The notes: a model not told the origin generated them from the letters alone. 37,224 nucleotides of DNA from Pseudomonadota bacterium (GCA_023395465.1 JAEWZE010000257.1:1-37224); one strand, 5' to 3'. Positions 16,566 through 25,974 are shown, counted from the stretch's first letter. Program-made: numbers and translations.

Positions 16566-16646
16566 GGTGACGCGCGCCACGGCGAACGATACACGCTCGT
16601 GGCGCCGATAAACAAAACCCCGGCGGTGCCGGGGCATGCTTGAAAC

Positions 16647-16712
<66 letters not shown>

Positions 16713-16722
<10 letters not shown>

Positions 16723-17363
16723 GTTGAGCCGCGCATTTTACCGGGTGTCCGCGTGGTGTCAACAGCCGATTTCTCCGCCGCGCGCAGGACCGGCCAGGCC
16801 GCGCGCAGATAGGCGAATCCGGACCACAGGGTGAGCAGCGCGGCGGCGCCCAGGAGCCAGTCGCCGATGTGGAAAACCGGCACGCCCATCCAGATGTCGG
16901 TACCCGGCTGCAGCGGGTAGCGCGGGTTGATCGAGTACAGCAGGCACGACAGCGCCACCATCTGCGCGATGGTCTTGATCTTGCCGATCGTGGCGACCTT
17001 GACCGTGGCCCGCTGGCCCAGTTCGGCCATCCATTCGCGCAGCGCCGAGACCGCGATCTCGCGGCCGACGATCACCGCCGCCCACATCGCCATCCACGGC
17101 GTCGGGTGGCCCTGCACGATCAGGAACAGCGCCACCGCGACCATCAGCTTGTCGGCGACCGGGTCGAGGAAGGCGCCGAACGCGGAATACTGGTGGTAGC
17201 GGCGCGCGATCCAGCCGTCCAGCCAGTCGGTGACCGCGGCCAGGATGAACACGAAGGCGGACGCGAAGTTGGTCCACTGGGAAGGCAGGTAGAACACGGC
17301 GACCAGGACCGGGATCAGCACGATCCTCAGCAGGGTCAGCCAGGTGGGGACGGTCAGCTTCAT
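16713..17363 (-). CDS. pgsA: CDP-diacylglycerol--glycerol-3-phosphate 3-phosphatidyltransferase
   Basis: A 216-residue inner-membrane enzyme that makes phosphatidylglycerophosphate, the committed step to phosphatidylglycerol and cardiolipin. The CDP-alcohol phosphotransferase signature D-G-x2-A-R-x8-G-x3-D-x3-D is complete: 'DGWIARRYHQYSAFGAFLDP' followed by VAD. Several membrane helices follow. ATG 17363 overlaps the uvrC stop by 4 nt (ATGA), the classic uvrC-pgsA pairing. The C-terminal tail (about 20 residues) is encoded by the region just before tRNA-Gly, and the stop codon falls inside that tRNA gene, so processing of the transcript would cut the pgsA message at its last codons. Confidence 0.96.
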
Positions 17364-19375
17364 TTCGGGGGATTGGGTGCGCCGGCGCTGCCGGCTTCCT
17401 GCAGGCCGTGCAGGGTCGCATAGATTCGCGCGGCCAGCGCCGCGTTGACCCCCTCGACCCGCGCGATCTCCTCGATGCCCGCGGCCTTGAGCCCGGGCAG
17501 TCCGCCGAAATGCTTGAGCAGGCTGGCACGCCGGCGCGGACCGATGCCGGGGATGTCCTCGAGCCGGCTGATGCTGCGCGCCTTCTGGCGGCGGCCGCGG
17601 TGCCCGGTGATGGCGAAGCGGTGGGCTTCGTCGCGGACCTGCTGGATCAGCTGCAGGCCGGGGGAATCCGCGCCCGGTCGCAGTTCGCGGCCGTCCGGCA
17701 GCAGCAGCCGTTCGTGGCCGGCGCGCCGCTCCTCGCCCTTGGCCACGCCGACGATGATGACCCCGTCGCTGCCGGCGCCGGTGGCGGTGCGGATGCCCAG
17801 CGCATCGAGCACGCCGCGCGCCTGCGCGACCTGCCCTGCTCCGCCGTCGATCAGCAGCAGGTCGGGCAGCACGCCGGCCGGCCCGGCCGCGCGTGAGGGG
17901 GTGGCGACCGCGTCGGGGTCGGCGGGCGCTGGCGGTGCGGAAGCCGGGTCCGGTGCTGGCGGCGGTGCCGGATCGCGCGGCTCGACGGCGCGACGGAAGC
18001 GGCGGGTCAAGGCCTGCTGCATGGCCGCGTAGTCATCGCCCGGCTCGATGCCGGCGATGTTGTAGCGGCGGTACTGGCTGCGCACCGCGCCTTCGGCGTC
18101 GAACACCACGCACGAGGCGACGGTCGCCTCGCCCATGGTGTGGCTGATGTCGAAGCATTCGATCCGCGCCGGCGCCCGCTCCAGGCCCAGCAGCTGGCAC
18201 AGCGAATCGATCCGCGCCTGCTGCGCGGCGCGGCTGCCCAGTTCGGTGGCCAGCGACAGTTCGGCGTTGCGGCGCGCCAGGTCGACGTAGCCGGCGCGCT
18301 CGCCGCGCACGCTGTGGCGCAGCTGGACCTTGCGCCCGGTGGCGGCCGACAGGGCGTCCTCCAGCAGCGGCACGTCCTCGATCGGGCGGTCGAGCACGAT
18401 CTCGCGCGGCGCCGGCTGCTCGCCGTAGTACTGCGAGACAAAGGCGGCCAGGACCTCGGCCGGGTTGTCGCTGCCGTTGGTCCGGGGGAAGAACGCGCGC
18501 GTGCCGAGGTTGCGGCCGTCGCGGAAGGCCAGCAACAGCACGCAGGCATGGGTGCCCTGCATCGCAACGGCCAGCACGTCGAGTTCGGCGGCGCGTCCGT
18601 CCACGTACTGGCGCGCCTGCAGCGAGCGCACGTTGGCGAGCAGATCGCGCAGCCGCGCGGCTTCCTCGAAGTCGAGCCGGGCGCTGGCCGCCTCCATGGC
18701 CTCGCCCAGTTCGCGGGTCAGCTCGTCGCTGCGGCCCTCGAGGAACAGCGTGGCGCGGCGCACCGCGTCGGCGTATTCGCGCGCCGGCACCAGGCCCACG
18801 CAGGGCGCGGTGCAGCGGCCGATCTGGTGCTGCAGGCAGGGCCGCGAGCGGTTGCGGAACACGCTGTCCTCGCAGCTGCGCAGCTTGAACAGCTTGTGCA
18901 TCATGTTCAGCGTCTCGCGCACCGCGGTGACGCCGGGATACGGGCCGAAATAGCGGCCTGGCACGTTGCGCGGACCGCGATGCAGGGCCAGTCGCGGCCA
19001 CGGTTCCTGGGTGACCAGCACGTAGGGGTAGCTCTTGTCGTCGCGCAGCAGCACGTTGTAGCGCGGGCGCAGCGACTTGATCAGCTGGTTCTCCAGCAGC
19101 AGCGCCTCGCCTTCGGTGCGGGTGACCGTCACCTCCATGCGCGCCACCTGCGCCAGCATCGCGACGGTGCGCGAGGGCTTGGGCACGTTGCTGAAGTAGC
19201 TGGCCACGCGCTTCTTCAGCGCCCCGGCCTTGCCGACGTAGAGCACGGCGCCGTCGGCGGCGATCATCCGGTACACGCCGGGCGCGGTACTCAGGCCGCG
19301 GGCGAAGGCCTTGCCATCGAAGGGAACGCCGTCGGCCTGGCCGCCGCTGCCGGGGGCGGATGGCCCTGCGGTCAT
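17360..19375 (-). CDS. uvrC: Excinuclease ABC subunit C
   Basis: A 671-residue nucleotide-excision-repair nuclease that makes both incisions with UvrB. ATG 19375 overlaps the upstream stop by 4 nt; the open frame continues upstream only as a shadow. The GIY-YIG domain (GVY at 33-35, YVG at 46-48) makes the 3' cut; then come a Cys-rich segment 'CLQHQIGRCTAPCVG', a UVR motif ('LDFEEAARLRDLL'), the RNase H-like domain for the 5' cut ('IECFDISHTMGE', 'LLIDGGAGQV') and tandem helix-hairpin-helix motifs ('DIPGIGPRRRASLLKHFGG'). An insertion of about 40 residues rich in Pro, Ala and Asp separates 'RRFRRAVEP' from 'LPDLLLIDGG', longer than in enteric UvrC and probably a flexible linker. Confidence 0.97.
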   Translation of the reverse strand: MTAGPSAPGSGGQADGVPFDGKAFARGLSTAPGVYRMIAADGAVLYVGKAGALKKRVASYFSNVPKPSRTVAMLAQVARMEVTVTRTEGEALLLENQLIKSLRPRYNVLLRDDKSYPYVLVTQEPWPRLALHRGPRNVPGRYFGPYPGVTAVRETLNMMHKLFKLRSCEDSVFRNRSRPCLQHQIGRCTAPCVGLVPAREYADAVRRATLFLEGRSDELTRELGEAMEAASARLDFEEAARLRDLLANVRSLQARQYVDGRAAELDVLAVAMQGTHACVLLLAFRDGRNLGTRAFFPRTNGSDNPAEVLAAFVSQYYGEQPAPREIVLDRPIEDVPLLEDALSAATGRKVQLRHSVRGERAGYVDLARRNAELSLATELGSRAAQQARIDSLCQLLGLERAPARIECFDISHTMGEATVASCVVFDAEGAVRSQYRRYNIAGIEPGDDYAAMQQALTRRFRRAVEPRDPAPPPAPDPASAPPAPADPDAVATPSRAAGPAGVLPDLLLIDGGAGQVAQARGVLDALGIRTATGAGSDGVIIVGVAKGEERRAGHERLLLPDGRELRPGADSPGLQLIQQVRDEAHRFAITGHRGRRQKARSISRLEDIPGIGPRRRASLLKHFGGLPGLKAAGIEEIARVEGVNAALAARIYATLHGLQEAGSAGAPNPPK

Positions 19376-20796
19376 TCGCCGATGGGCACGTGGCGCAGGG
19401 CGCCGGTGCGGGGGTCGAAGCGGAGCACCGCATGGGCGTCGGTGTCGGCGATCCAGATCGCACCGCCGCCGACCGCCAGCCCGGACGAGCCGTGCAGGCG
19501 CTGCGGCAGTTCGATCGTCGACAGCTCGCCGCCGCCCAGGCGCAGGCAGCGCAGCGCGTCGTTGCCGCCGTCGGCGATCCACAGCAGCGGCGAATCGGGA
19601 TCCAGCGCGATCGCCAGCGGCTGCTGCAGGCGCGCCTCGCTGCGGGCGCCGTCGGCGTGGCCGAACTGCCACTGGTCCTGCCCCACCAGGGTCGAGACGG
19701 CGCCGGTGCGCACGTTCACGCTGCGGATCGCGGACCCGGCCGCGTCGCAGACGTACAGCACCTGCTGCACGGCCGCCAGCGCGACGGGTTCGGCGAACGA
19801 GGCGCCGACGCTGCTGCCGTCGGCCACCGCCAGCCGCCCGGAGCCGGCCACCAGGCCGATGCCCGGCGCGCCCAGGTCGTATTTCCAGATGCGGTTGTCG
19901 CCGGCGGTGGCGATGAACAGGGCACTGCCGCTGATGGCGACCGCGCGCGGCTGGTCCAGCGCGACCGCGCGCGGATCTGCGATCGCGCCCTCGGCGGGGG
20001 TGCCGGAGCGGCCGGCGCCGCACAGGGTGTCGATGTCGCCGCCGCGCAGCTCGATGCGGCGCACGGCGTGGTTGCCGCTGTCGGCCACGTACAGCACGTC
20101 GCGCCACAGGCACATGCCGTGCGGGCGGTTGAACGCGGCCAGCTCCATCGGCCCGTCGATGAACCCCGGGTCGCCGCTGCCGAACTGGCGCAGCACGCGC
20201 CCGGCCTGGTCGCACTCGAGCACCCGGTGGTGCTCGCAGTCGGCCACGTACAGATAGTTGCCCGAGACCACCAGCCCGGTCGGGAAGCGCAGCGGCAGCG
20301 GCGGTTCGCCGCCCCGGCGCATCTCGATGGGATCGGCATTGGGCAGGGCCGGCACCAGCTCGCCGGCCAGTTCGCTGACCCGGGCATCGAGTTCGCGGAT
20401 CGGCCCGTCTCCGACGATGCGGTCGCGGATCCGGCCTTCGCCGTCGATCAGCACCACCGTCGGCCAGGCCTCGATGCCGTAGTGCTGCCACAGGGTCCAG
20501 TCCGGGTCATGCCCGATCGGGAAGCCGTAGCGCTGGCGGTTCAGCCGCTTGCCGATGCGCCGCGCGTCGCGCTCGCCGTCGAAACGCGGCACGTGCACGG
20601 CCACCACGTTGAGCCGGTCGCCATGGCGCGCGCGCAGGCGCGACAGGTCCGCCAGCCGCTGCTGGCACCAGGCCGAGCCGGCGTTGACGAAGGCCAGCGC
20701 GCAGACCTTGCCGCGCAGCTGCGCCATGCGCAGCGGCGCCATCAGGTTCAGCCATTCGATGCCGGGCGGAAACTCGGGGGCGGTGGTCGCGTCCAT
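19372..20796 (-). CDS. Thioredoxin-like/NHL-repeat beta-propeller protein
   Basis: A 474-residue protein without a signal peptide. The first 150 residues are thioredoxin-like ('KVCALAFVNAGSAWCQQRL', 'YGIEAWPTVVLIDGEGRI' with the cis-Pro region), but the active site has one Cys (AWCQQ), not CxxC, so it may not be a dithiol oxidoreductase. The remainder has at least five NHL repeats ('LYVADCEHHRV', 'LYVADSGNHAVRRI', 'LFIATAGDNRIWKY', 'LWIADGGNDALR', 'IWIADTDAHAVLRF'), forming a propeller. The arrangement matches NHLRC2-like proteins, whose bacterial role is not known to me. It overlaps uvrC by 4 nt and begins 9 nt after the phosphatase stop, so it belongs to the same operon. Confidence 0.85.
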   Translation of the reverse strand: MDATTAPEFPPGIEWLNLMAPLRMAQLRGKVCALAFVNAGSAWCQQRLADLSRLRARHGDRLNVVAVHVPRFDGERDARRIGKRLNRQRYGFPIGHDPDWTLWQHYGIEAWPTVVLIDGEGRIRDRIVGDGPIRELDARVSELAGELVPALPNADPIEMRRGGEPPLPLRFPTGLVVSGNYLYVADCEHHRVLECDQAGRVLRQFGSGDPGFIDGPMELAAFNRPHGMCLWRDVLYVADSGNHAVRRIELRGGDIDTLCGAGRSGTPAEGAIADPRAVALDQPRAVAISGSALFIATAGDNRIWKYDLGAPGIGLVAGSGRLAVADGSSVGASFAEPVALAAVQQVLYVCDAAGSAIRSVNVRTGAVSTLVGQDQWQFGHADGARSEARLQQPLAIALDPDSPLLWIADGGNDALRCLRLGGGELSTIELPQRLHGSSGLAVGGGAIWIADTDAHAVLRFDPRTGALRHVPIGE

Positions 20797-20805
20797 CGCG
20801 GACGA

Positions 20806-21300
20806 TTATGCGTCAATCCGCGCGGTGCGGTCGGCCAGTCGCGCGACGATGGCGCGCGCGGCGTCGTCGACCAGGGTCCACACCCGTTCGAACGCTTCGG
20901 CGCCGCCCGTGTAGGGATCGGGCACCTCGGCGCCCTGCCCCATCCCGGCCCATTCGAGCAGCAGCGCGCTGCGCGCGGTGGCGTCGTCGGGCGCGCGGGC
21001 GCGCACGTCGGCCAGGTTGCTGCGGTCGGCGCACAGCAGCCAGTCGAAATGGTGGTAGTCGGCCGCGTGCAGCTGGCGCGCGCGCAGCAGGGTCAGGTCC
21101 ACGCCGTGGCGCGCGGCATTGGCAATCGTGCGCGGATCGGGCGGCTGGCCGACGTGCCAGCGGCCGGTGCCGGCCGAATCGAGTTCGACGCGGTGGTCCA
21201 GCCCGGCATCCTGCAGGCGCTGGCGCAGCACGCCCTCGGCCAGCGGCGAGCGGCAGATGTTGCCCAGGCAGACGACGAGCAGGCGCAAGGGCTCAGCCAC
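20806..21300 (-). CDS. Low-molecular-weight protein tyrosine phosphatase
   Basis: A 164-residue cytoplasmic phosphatase. The P-loop C-x5-R is 'VCLGNICRSP' (Cys11, Arg17) and the general acid lies in 'VPDPYTGG'. I chose GTG 21300, which overlaps the kdsB stop by 8 nt; a TTG four codons later is possible. In other bacteria such enzymes dephosphorylate tyrosine kinases that control capsule or exopolysaccharide export, or act as arsenate-reductase relatives; no kinase or polysaccharide gene is nearby, so its target is unknown. Its place after kdsB in the envelope operon is suggestive only. Confidence 0.92.
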   Translation of the reverse strand: MAEPLRLLVVCLGNICRSPLAEGVLRQRLQDAGLDHRVELDSAGTGRWHVGQPPDPRTIANAARHGVDLTLLRARQLHAADYHHFDWLLCADRSNLADVRARAPDDATARSALLLEWAGMGQGAEVPDPYTGGAEAFERVWTLVDDAARAIVARLADRTARIDA

Positions 21301-22063
21301 GGGCGGCCGCCAGGATCGCTTCGGCCCGCGCGAGGTCCTCGGGCGTATCCACGCCCTGCGGGAACGGCTCGGGCGCCAGCGCCACCGCGATCGGCCAGCC
21401 TGCCTGCAGTACCCGCAGCTGCTCCAGCGACTCGATCCGCTCCAGCCGGCCGGGCGGCATCTTCGAGAAGCGCCGCAGGAAGCCGGCGTGGTAGGCGTAG
21501 ATGCCGATGTGGCGCAGCCATTCACCGGCCACGGTGACGTCGCCCTCGCGCGAGAACGCGTCGCGATGCCACGGCACCGGTGCGCGGCTGAAATACAGCG
21601 CGTGGCCGGTGTCGGCGACCACCACCTTGACCGTGTTGGGATCGAACAGGACCGCGGGCTCGGTGATGGGCTCGGCCAGCGTGGCCATGGCGGCGTGGCC
21701 GTCGGCCAGCAGCTCGGCCACCCGGCGGATGCCGGCTGCCGGCGCGAAAGGCTCGTCGCCCTGCAGGTTGACCACGAGGGTGTTGTCGTCCCAGCCGGCG
21801 ATGTCGGCGCATTCGGCCAGGCGGTCGGTGCCCGACTGGTGGTCGGTCCGGGTCATCGCCACCCGCACGCCGCTGCCCTCGAGCGCGTGGGCGATGCGCG
21901 CGTCGTCGGCGGCCACCCACACCTCGCGCGCGCCGGCGGCCAGGGCGCGCCGCGCCACGTGCAGCACCAGGGGTTCGCCCCCCAGCAGGCGCAGCGGCTT
22001 GCCGGGCAGGCGCGTGGCCGCGTGGCGCGCCGGAATGGCGACGACGAAGTCCGGTGGGGTCAT
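21293..22063 (-). CDS. kdsB: 3-deoxy-manno-octulosonate cytidylyltransferase (CMP-KDO synthetase)
   Basis: A 256-residue cytoplasmic enzyme that activates KDO with CTP for lipopolysaccharide inner-core synthesis. Family motifs: 'IPARHAATRLPGKPL' nucleotide-binding loop, 'TRTDHQSGTDRLAE', 'VNLQGDEPF', 'HIGIYAYHAGFLRRF' and 'RLERIESLEQLRVL'. ATG 22063 overlaps the lpxK stop by 4 nt. The lpxK-kdsB order is typical of gammaproteobacteria. Confidence 0.97.
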   Translation of the reverse strand: MTPPDFVVAIPARHAATRLPGKPLRLLGGEPLVLHVARRALAAGAREVWVAADDARIAHALEGSGVRVAMTRTDHQSGTDRLAECADIAGWDDNTLVVNLQGDEPFAPAAGIRRVAELLADGHAAMATLAEPITEPAVLFDPNTVKVVVADTGHALYFSRAPVPWHRDAFSREGDVTVAGEWLRHIGIYAYHAGFLRRFSKMPPGRLERIESLEQLRVLQAGWPIAVALAPEPFPQGVDTPEDLARAEAILAAARG

Positions 22064-23085
22064 GGCGCCTGCCTGGGTTCTTCGGGGTTCGGAAGCGGAA
22101 GCCGGCCGAGCAGCGCGATCCAGAACGCCTCGGGCAGGCGCGCGTCGATGCCGACGCTGAACCACTGCTCGCCAGCGAAGGGCGCGCACTTCACCGCGTC
22201 CTTCTCGGTCAGCAGCACCGGCAGGTCGCTGCCGAAGCGCAGGTCGTCGGCGGCATAGCGGTGATGGTCGGGGAAGGCGTGCGGGACGACCGCGATGCCG
22301 TGGCCGCGCAGCATCGAGAAGAACCGCTCCGGGTCGCCGATGCCGGCGATCGCGTGCACGCGCTGCCCGGCGAAGGCCGCCAGCGGCCGCGGCCGCCCGC
22401 CGGCCATCGGCCTTGCGTCGCCCGGCTCCAGCCACATCGGCCACTCGCCGAAGCCGGCGGCCAGGTCGGGATCGCTGCCGGCGTTGAGCACGCGGAACTG
22501 GCAGTCCTCGCCGCGCGCCGGCGGTTCGCGCAGCGGGCCGGCCGGCAGCAGCCGGCCGTTGCCGTAGCGGCGGCGACCGTCGATGACCTCGATCTCGAGG
22601 TCGCGCGCCAGCCGGTAGTGCTGCAAGCCGTCGTCGCAGACCACGATGTCGCAGCCCTCGGCGACCAGCGCACGCGCCGCGGCGAACCGGTCGGCGTCGA
22701 CCCGCACCCGCGCGCCGGTGCGCGCGGCGATCAGCACCGGCTCGTCGCCGCCCAGCGCCGGATCGGTGTCGGCCTGCACCCAGGCCGGCTTGCCCGCCTC
22801 GCTGCGGCCGTAGCCGCGGCTGGCCACGCCGGGGGTCCAGCCGGCCGCGCGCAACCGTTCGACCAGGGCGATGGTCAGCGGCGTCTTGCCGCTGCCGCCG
22901 GCGACGAGGTTGCCGACCACCACCACCGGGCAGCCCGGATGCCGCGCCCGCAGCAGCCCGCGCCGGTACAGGTCGCGGCGTAGGCCGGTGGCCGCGGCGT
23001 ACGCGCCCGCGAGCAGCCGCGCATGCGGCGGTACCGTCGCATCGGCGTACCAGTAGGCCGGCACCTTGCGCCCGCGCCGGCTCAC
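22060..23085 (-). CDS. lpxK: Tetraacyldisaccharide 4'-kinase
   Basis: A 341-residue membrane-associated kinase that phosphorylates the 4' position of the lipid A precursor. The P-loop is 'GNLVAGGSGKTP', and 'VVCDDGLQHYRL' and 'LLTEKDAVKC' are LpxK landmarks. The N-terminal hydrophobic stretch is short. Start is GTG 23085, overlapping the msbA TGA (GTGA); the frame runs on upstream only as an msbA shadow. Together msbA, lpxK and kdsB form a lipid A/KDO unit. Confidence 0.95.
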   Translation of the reverse strand: MSRRGRKVPAYWYADATVPPHARLLAGAYAAATGLRRDLYRRGLLRARHPGCPVVVVGNLVAGGSGKTPLTIALVERLRAAGWTPGVASRGYGRSEAGKPAWVQADTDPALGGDEPVLIAARTGARVRVDADRFAAARALVAEGCDIVVCDDGLQHYRLARDLEIEVIDGRRRYGNGRLLPAGPLREPPARGEDCQFRVLNAGSDPDLAAGFGEWPMWLEPGDARPMAGGRPRPLAAFAGQRVHAIAGIGDPERFFSMLRGHGIAVVPHAFPDHHRYAADDLRFGSDLPVLLTEKDAVKCAPFAGEQWFSVGIDARLPEAFWIALLGRLPLPNPEEPRQAP

Positions 23086-24851
23086 GCGTCGCCGCCCTCG
23101 CGGAACTGCATCCGGTGCAGGTGCGCATACAGGCCGCCCTGCGCCAGCAGCCCGGCGTGCGTGCCCTGCTCCACCAGCCGGCCCTGGTCGAGCACCAGCA
23201 CCTGGTCGGCGTGCTCGATGGTCGACAGCCGGTGGGCGATGACCAGGGTGGTGCGGTCGGGCATGAGCCGGGTCAGCGCTTCCTGCACCAGGCGTTCGGA
23301 TTCGGTGTCGAGCGCGGCGGTGGCTTCGTCGAGGATCAATACCGGCGCATCGCGCAGGATCGCGCGGGCGATCGCCAGGCGCTGGCGCTGGCCGCCCGAC
23401 AGCATCGAACCGTTCTCGCCGATCGGCGTGTCCATGCCCTGCGGCAGGCGCTCGATGAACTCCCAGGCGTTGGCCGCCTCCGCCGCGGCGCGCAGGGCCT
23501 CGGGCGTCGCCTCCGCCGCGTAGGCGATGTTGGCCGCCACGCTGTCGTCGAACAGCATCACCCGCTGCCCCACCAGGGCGATCTGGCGGCGCAGGTCGGA
23601 CAGGCGGTAGTCCTGCAGCGGCACGCCGTCGAGCGTGATCGAGCCGGAACTGGGTTCGTAGAAACGCGGTACCAGCCGCACCAGGCTGGTCTTGCCGCTG
23701 CCCGAGCGGCCGACGATCGCGGTCACCGTGCCCGGCGCCGCGGTGAAGCTGATTCCCTCCAGCGCGTGGCGCGTCTCGTCGCGGTCGTAGCGCAGGCTGA
23801 CGTTGTCGAACACGAGCTCGCCGCGCGCCCGCGCCAGCGGCACGCTGCCCACGTCCTTCTCCTCTTCCGAGTCGAGCACGCCGAACAGGCGCTCGGCGGC
23901 GGCCACGCCACGGCCGATCACGCTCTGCACGTTGGTGATCCGGCGCAGCGACGGAATGATGCCCATCATCGCGGTCATCAGCTGCACGAACTCGCCCGGG
24001 TTGAGGCGTCCTTCCAGGGCCTCGTGCACCGACACCCACACGATCGCCGCCAGCGCCAGCGCGGCCAGGATCTGGACCAGCGCCGAGGACATCGCGCGCG
24101 TGGTCTCGACCTTCATGTTCAGGTGCAGGATGCGGTTGGCGAACCCCGAGTAGCGGCTGCGTTCGAACGCCTGCGCGCCGTACACCTTCACGTCCTGCTG
24201 GGCGGCCAGCGACTGCTCGGCGCTGGCCGCGAGCGCGCCCATGCCGTCCTGGATGCCGCGGCTGATCCGCCGGTAGCGCCCGCCCACGTACCAGACCAGC
24301 ACGCCGATCAGCGGCGCGATCACGATCATCGCCAGGGTCACCTTGACGCTGGTGTAGAGCATCAGCCCGAACAGGAAGACGATGGTCAGGCCGTCGGTGA
24401 GGATCGCCTTGAGCGCGTCCGAACTGGCCTGGGTGACCTGCTCGGTGTCGAAGTTCAGGCGGCTGACCATGGCCGGCACCGCCTCGGTGTCGAAGCGCGT
24501 GCTGGGCAGGCGCAGGTACTTGCCCAGCACCAGCTCGCGCAGGTCGCGCACCACGCTGCGGCCGACCCGCGCCATGCCGTAGTCGGTGGCGAAGGTGGCC
24601 AGGCCGCGCAGCAGGAACAGGCCGATGATCGCCAGCGGCAGGACGATGGCCATCTCCGGCTTGGGATCGACGAAGCCGTCGTTGGTCAGTGGCTCCATCA
24701 GCCACACGAAGCCGGCGCCGGCCAGGGCCTCGACGATCATCGCCGCCATGGCCACCAGCAGGAACGGCCAGTAGACCCAGGCGTGGCCGAGCAGGCGCCG
24801 GTAGATCGGCCAGGCGCCCGGCGCCGCCGGTTCGCTGGAGGGTCCGGTCAT
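23082..24851 (-). CDS. msbA: Lipid A export ATP-binding/permease protein
   Basis: A 589-residue half-transporter ABC exporter that flips lipid A-core across the inner membrane. Six membrane helices occupy residues about 20-310. The nucleotide-binding domain has Walker A 'GRSGSGKT', a Q-loop, signature 'LSGGQRQR', Walker B 'VLILDEAT' and H-loop 'AHRLS'. It starts 7 nt after exbD and overlaps lpxK, a layout common in Xanthomonadaceae. Confidence 0.96.
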   Translation of the reverse strand: MTGPSSEPAAPGAWPIYRRLLGHAWVYWPFLLVAMAAMIVEALAGAGFVWLMEPLTNDGFVDPKPEMAIVLPLAIIGLFLLRGLATFATDYGMARVGRSVVRDLRELVLGKYLRLPSTRFDTEAVPAMVSRLNFDTEQVTQASSDALKAILTDGLTIVFLFGLMLYTSVKVTLAMIVIAPLIGVLVWYVGGRYRRISRGIQDGMGALAASAEQSLAAQQDVKVYGAQAFERSRYSGFANRILHLNMKVETTRAMSSALVQILAALALAAIVWVSVHEALEGRLNPGEFVQLMTAMMGIIPSLRRITNVQSVIGRGVAAAERLFGVLDSEEEKDVGSVPLARARGELVFDNVSLRYDRDETRHALEGISFTAAPGTVTAIVGRSGSGKTSLVRLVPRFYEPSSGSITLDGVPLQDYRLSDLRRQIALVGQRVMLFDDSVAANIAYAAEATPEALRAAAEAANAWEFIERLPQGMDTPIGENGSMLSGGQRQRLAIARAILRDAPVLILDEATAALDTESERLVQEALTRLMPDRTTLVIAHRLSTIEHADQVLVLDQGRLVEQGTHAGLLAQGGLYAHLHRMQFREGGDA

Positions 24852-24858
24852 CGCGGGC

Positions 24859-25287
24859 TCATGGCGCGGCAGGCGCCTGTTCGGGCGCGGTGGCGTTGGC
24901 GATGCGGGTGAAGCCGAGCTGGCCGAGCGCGTCGTAGGCCGTCACCACCGCCTGCCAGGGCGTGCGCGCGTCGGCGCGCAGCAGCACGGTGCGGTCGCGG
25001 TCGTCGCCGGCGACTTCCACGATGGTGCGCTTGAGCGACTCGACGTCGGTGCGCAGCGCCTCGCGGTCGCCGACGAAGTAGCGGCCGTCGGCGTTGATCA
25101 GCAGGCTCAGCGAATCGGTCTGGGTGTTGGCCTCGCCGCCGGCGCGCGGCAGCTCCAGCTTGATCACCGAGCGCGCGTCGAAGGTGGTGGTGATCACGAA
25201 GAAGATGATCAGCACCAGGATCACATCGATCAGTGGCACCAGGTTGATCTCGGGCACGTCTTCCGCCCGCCGGTCGCGGATGCGCAT
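24859..25287 (-). CDS. exbD: ExbD/TolR-family biopolymer transport protein
   Basis: A 142-residue inner-membrane protein with one N-terminal helix, 'INLVPLIDVILVLIIFF', carrying the conserved Asp of the proton path, and a periplasmic domain. With ExbB it powers TonB (or Tol-like) action using the proton gradient. It starts 9 nt after exbB. No tonB gene is visible here, so the partner must lie elsewhere; the two TonB receptors in this window would depend on such a system. Confidence 0.93.
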   Translation of the reverse strand: MRIRDRRAEDVPEINLVPLIDVILVLIIFFVITTTFDARSVIKLELPRAGGEANTQTDSLSLLINADGRYFVGDREALRTDVESLKRTIVEVAGDDRDRTVLLRADARTPWQAVVTAYDALGQLGFTRIANATAPEQAPAAP

Positions 25288-25296
25288 CGTCAGGCC

Positions 25297-25974
25297 CTAG
25301 CCCTGCGCCGGCTGCGCGTCGGGCTGGCCGTCGCCCTGCGGGTAGGCGGCCAGGGCCGCCGCCGCGGCGCGGGCGCGCGGGTCGATCACGTCCATCAGCT
25401 GGATCGCCTCGTGCTCCATGTCGACGATATAGCCGTCGATGCGGGCGCGGAACCAGCGGTGGAAGATCAGCGCGGGCACCGCCACGACCATGCCGGCCGC
25501 GGCGCATACCAGCGCCTTGCCGATGCCGCCGGCGAGCTGGTTGACGTCGCCCACGCCGTGGTCCATCACCCCCAGGAACATCTGGATCATGCCGACCACG
25601 GTGCCGAACAGGCCCAGCAGCGGGCCGGCGCCCGCAATCGTGCCGAGCGCGTTGAGGAAGCGCTCCATGCGATGGGCGATGTGGCGGCCGACGTCTTCCA
25701 CCCGCTCGCGGATCTCCTCGCGCGGGCGATGGCGCACGTCCAGCGCGGCCGCCATCAGCTCGCCCAGCGGCGAGTTGCGGCGCAGCGAGTCGATATGGCT
25801 GGGGTCGAGGCGGCCGCGCGCCGCCCAGGTGCGGACTTCCTGCCCCAGCCCCGGCGGCAGCACCGCACTGCGGCGCAGCGCCCAGAATCGTTCGACGATG
25901 ATCGCCAGGCCCACTGCCGAGAGCAGCAGCAGTGGCAGCATCGGCCAGCCGCCGGCCTTTACCAGTTCAAGCAC
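25297..25974 (-). CDS. exbB: ExbB/TolQ/MotA-family proton channel protein
   Basis: A 225-residue inner-membrane protein with three helices: about 10-30, 'LNALGTIAGAGPLLGLFGTV' and 'IGKALVCAAAGMVVAVPALI', the two conserved helices of the ExbB/TolQ pentamer. The C-terminus is Ala/Gln-rich. It begins 56 nt after the comEC stop and is followed by exbD. Could be called TolQ-like; adjacency to exbD and msbA without tolA/tolB favours exbB. Confidence 0.92.
   Translation of the reverse strand: MLELVKAGGWPMLPLLLLSAVGLAIIVERFWALRRSAVLPPGLGQEVRTWAARGRLDPSHIDSLRRNSPLGELMAAALDVRHRPREEIRERVEDVGRHIAHRMERFLNALGTIAGAGPLLGLFGTVVGMIQMFLGVMDHGVGDVNQLAGGIGKALVCAAAGMVVAVPALIFHRWFRARIDGYIVDMEHEAIQLMDVIDPRARAAAAALAAYPQGDGQPDAQPAQG

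Noticed and set aside
16315..16611. Small open frames across the tRNA cluster
   Set aside because: They overlap structured RNA genes and have no protein features.
17360..20491. A 1043-residue UvrC fusion
   Set aside because: The N-terminal part is a frame-shadow of the NHL protein; uvrC starts at 19375 with a 4-nt overlap.
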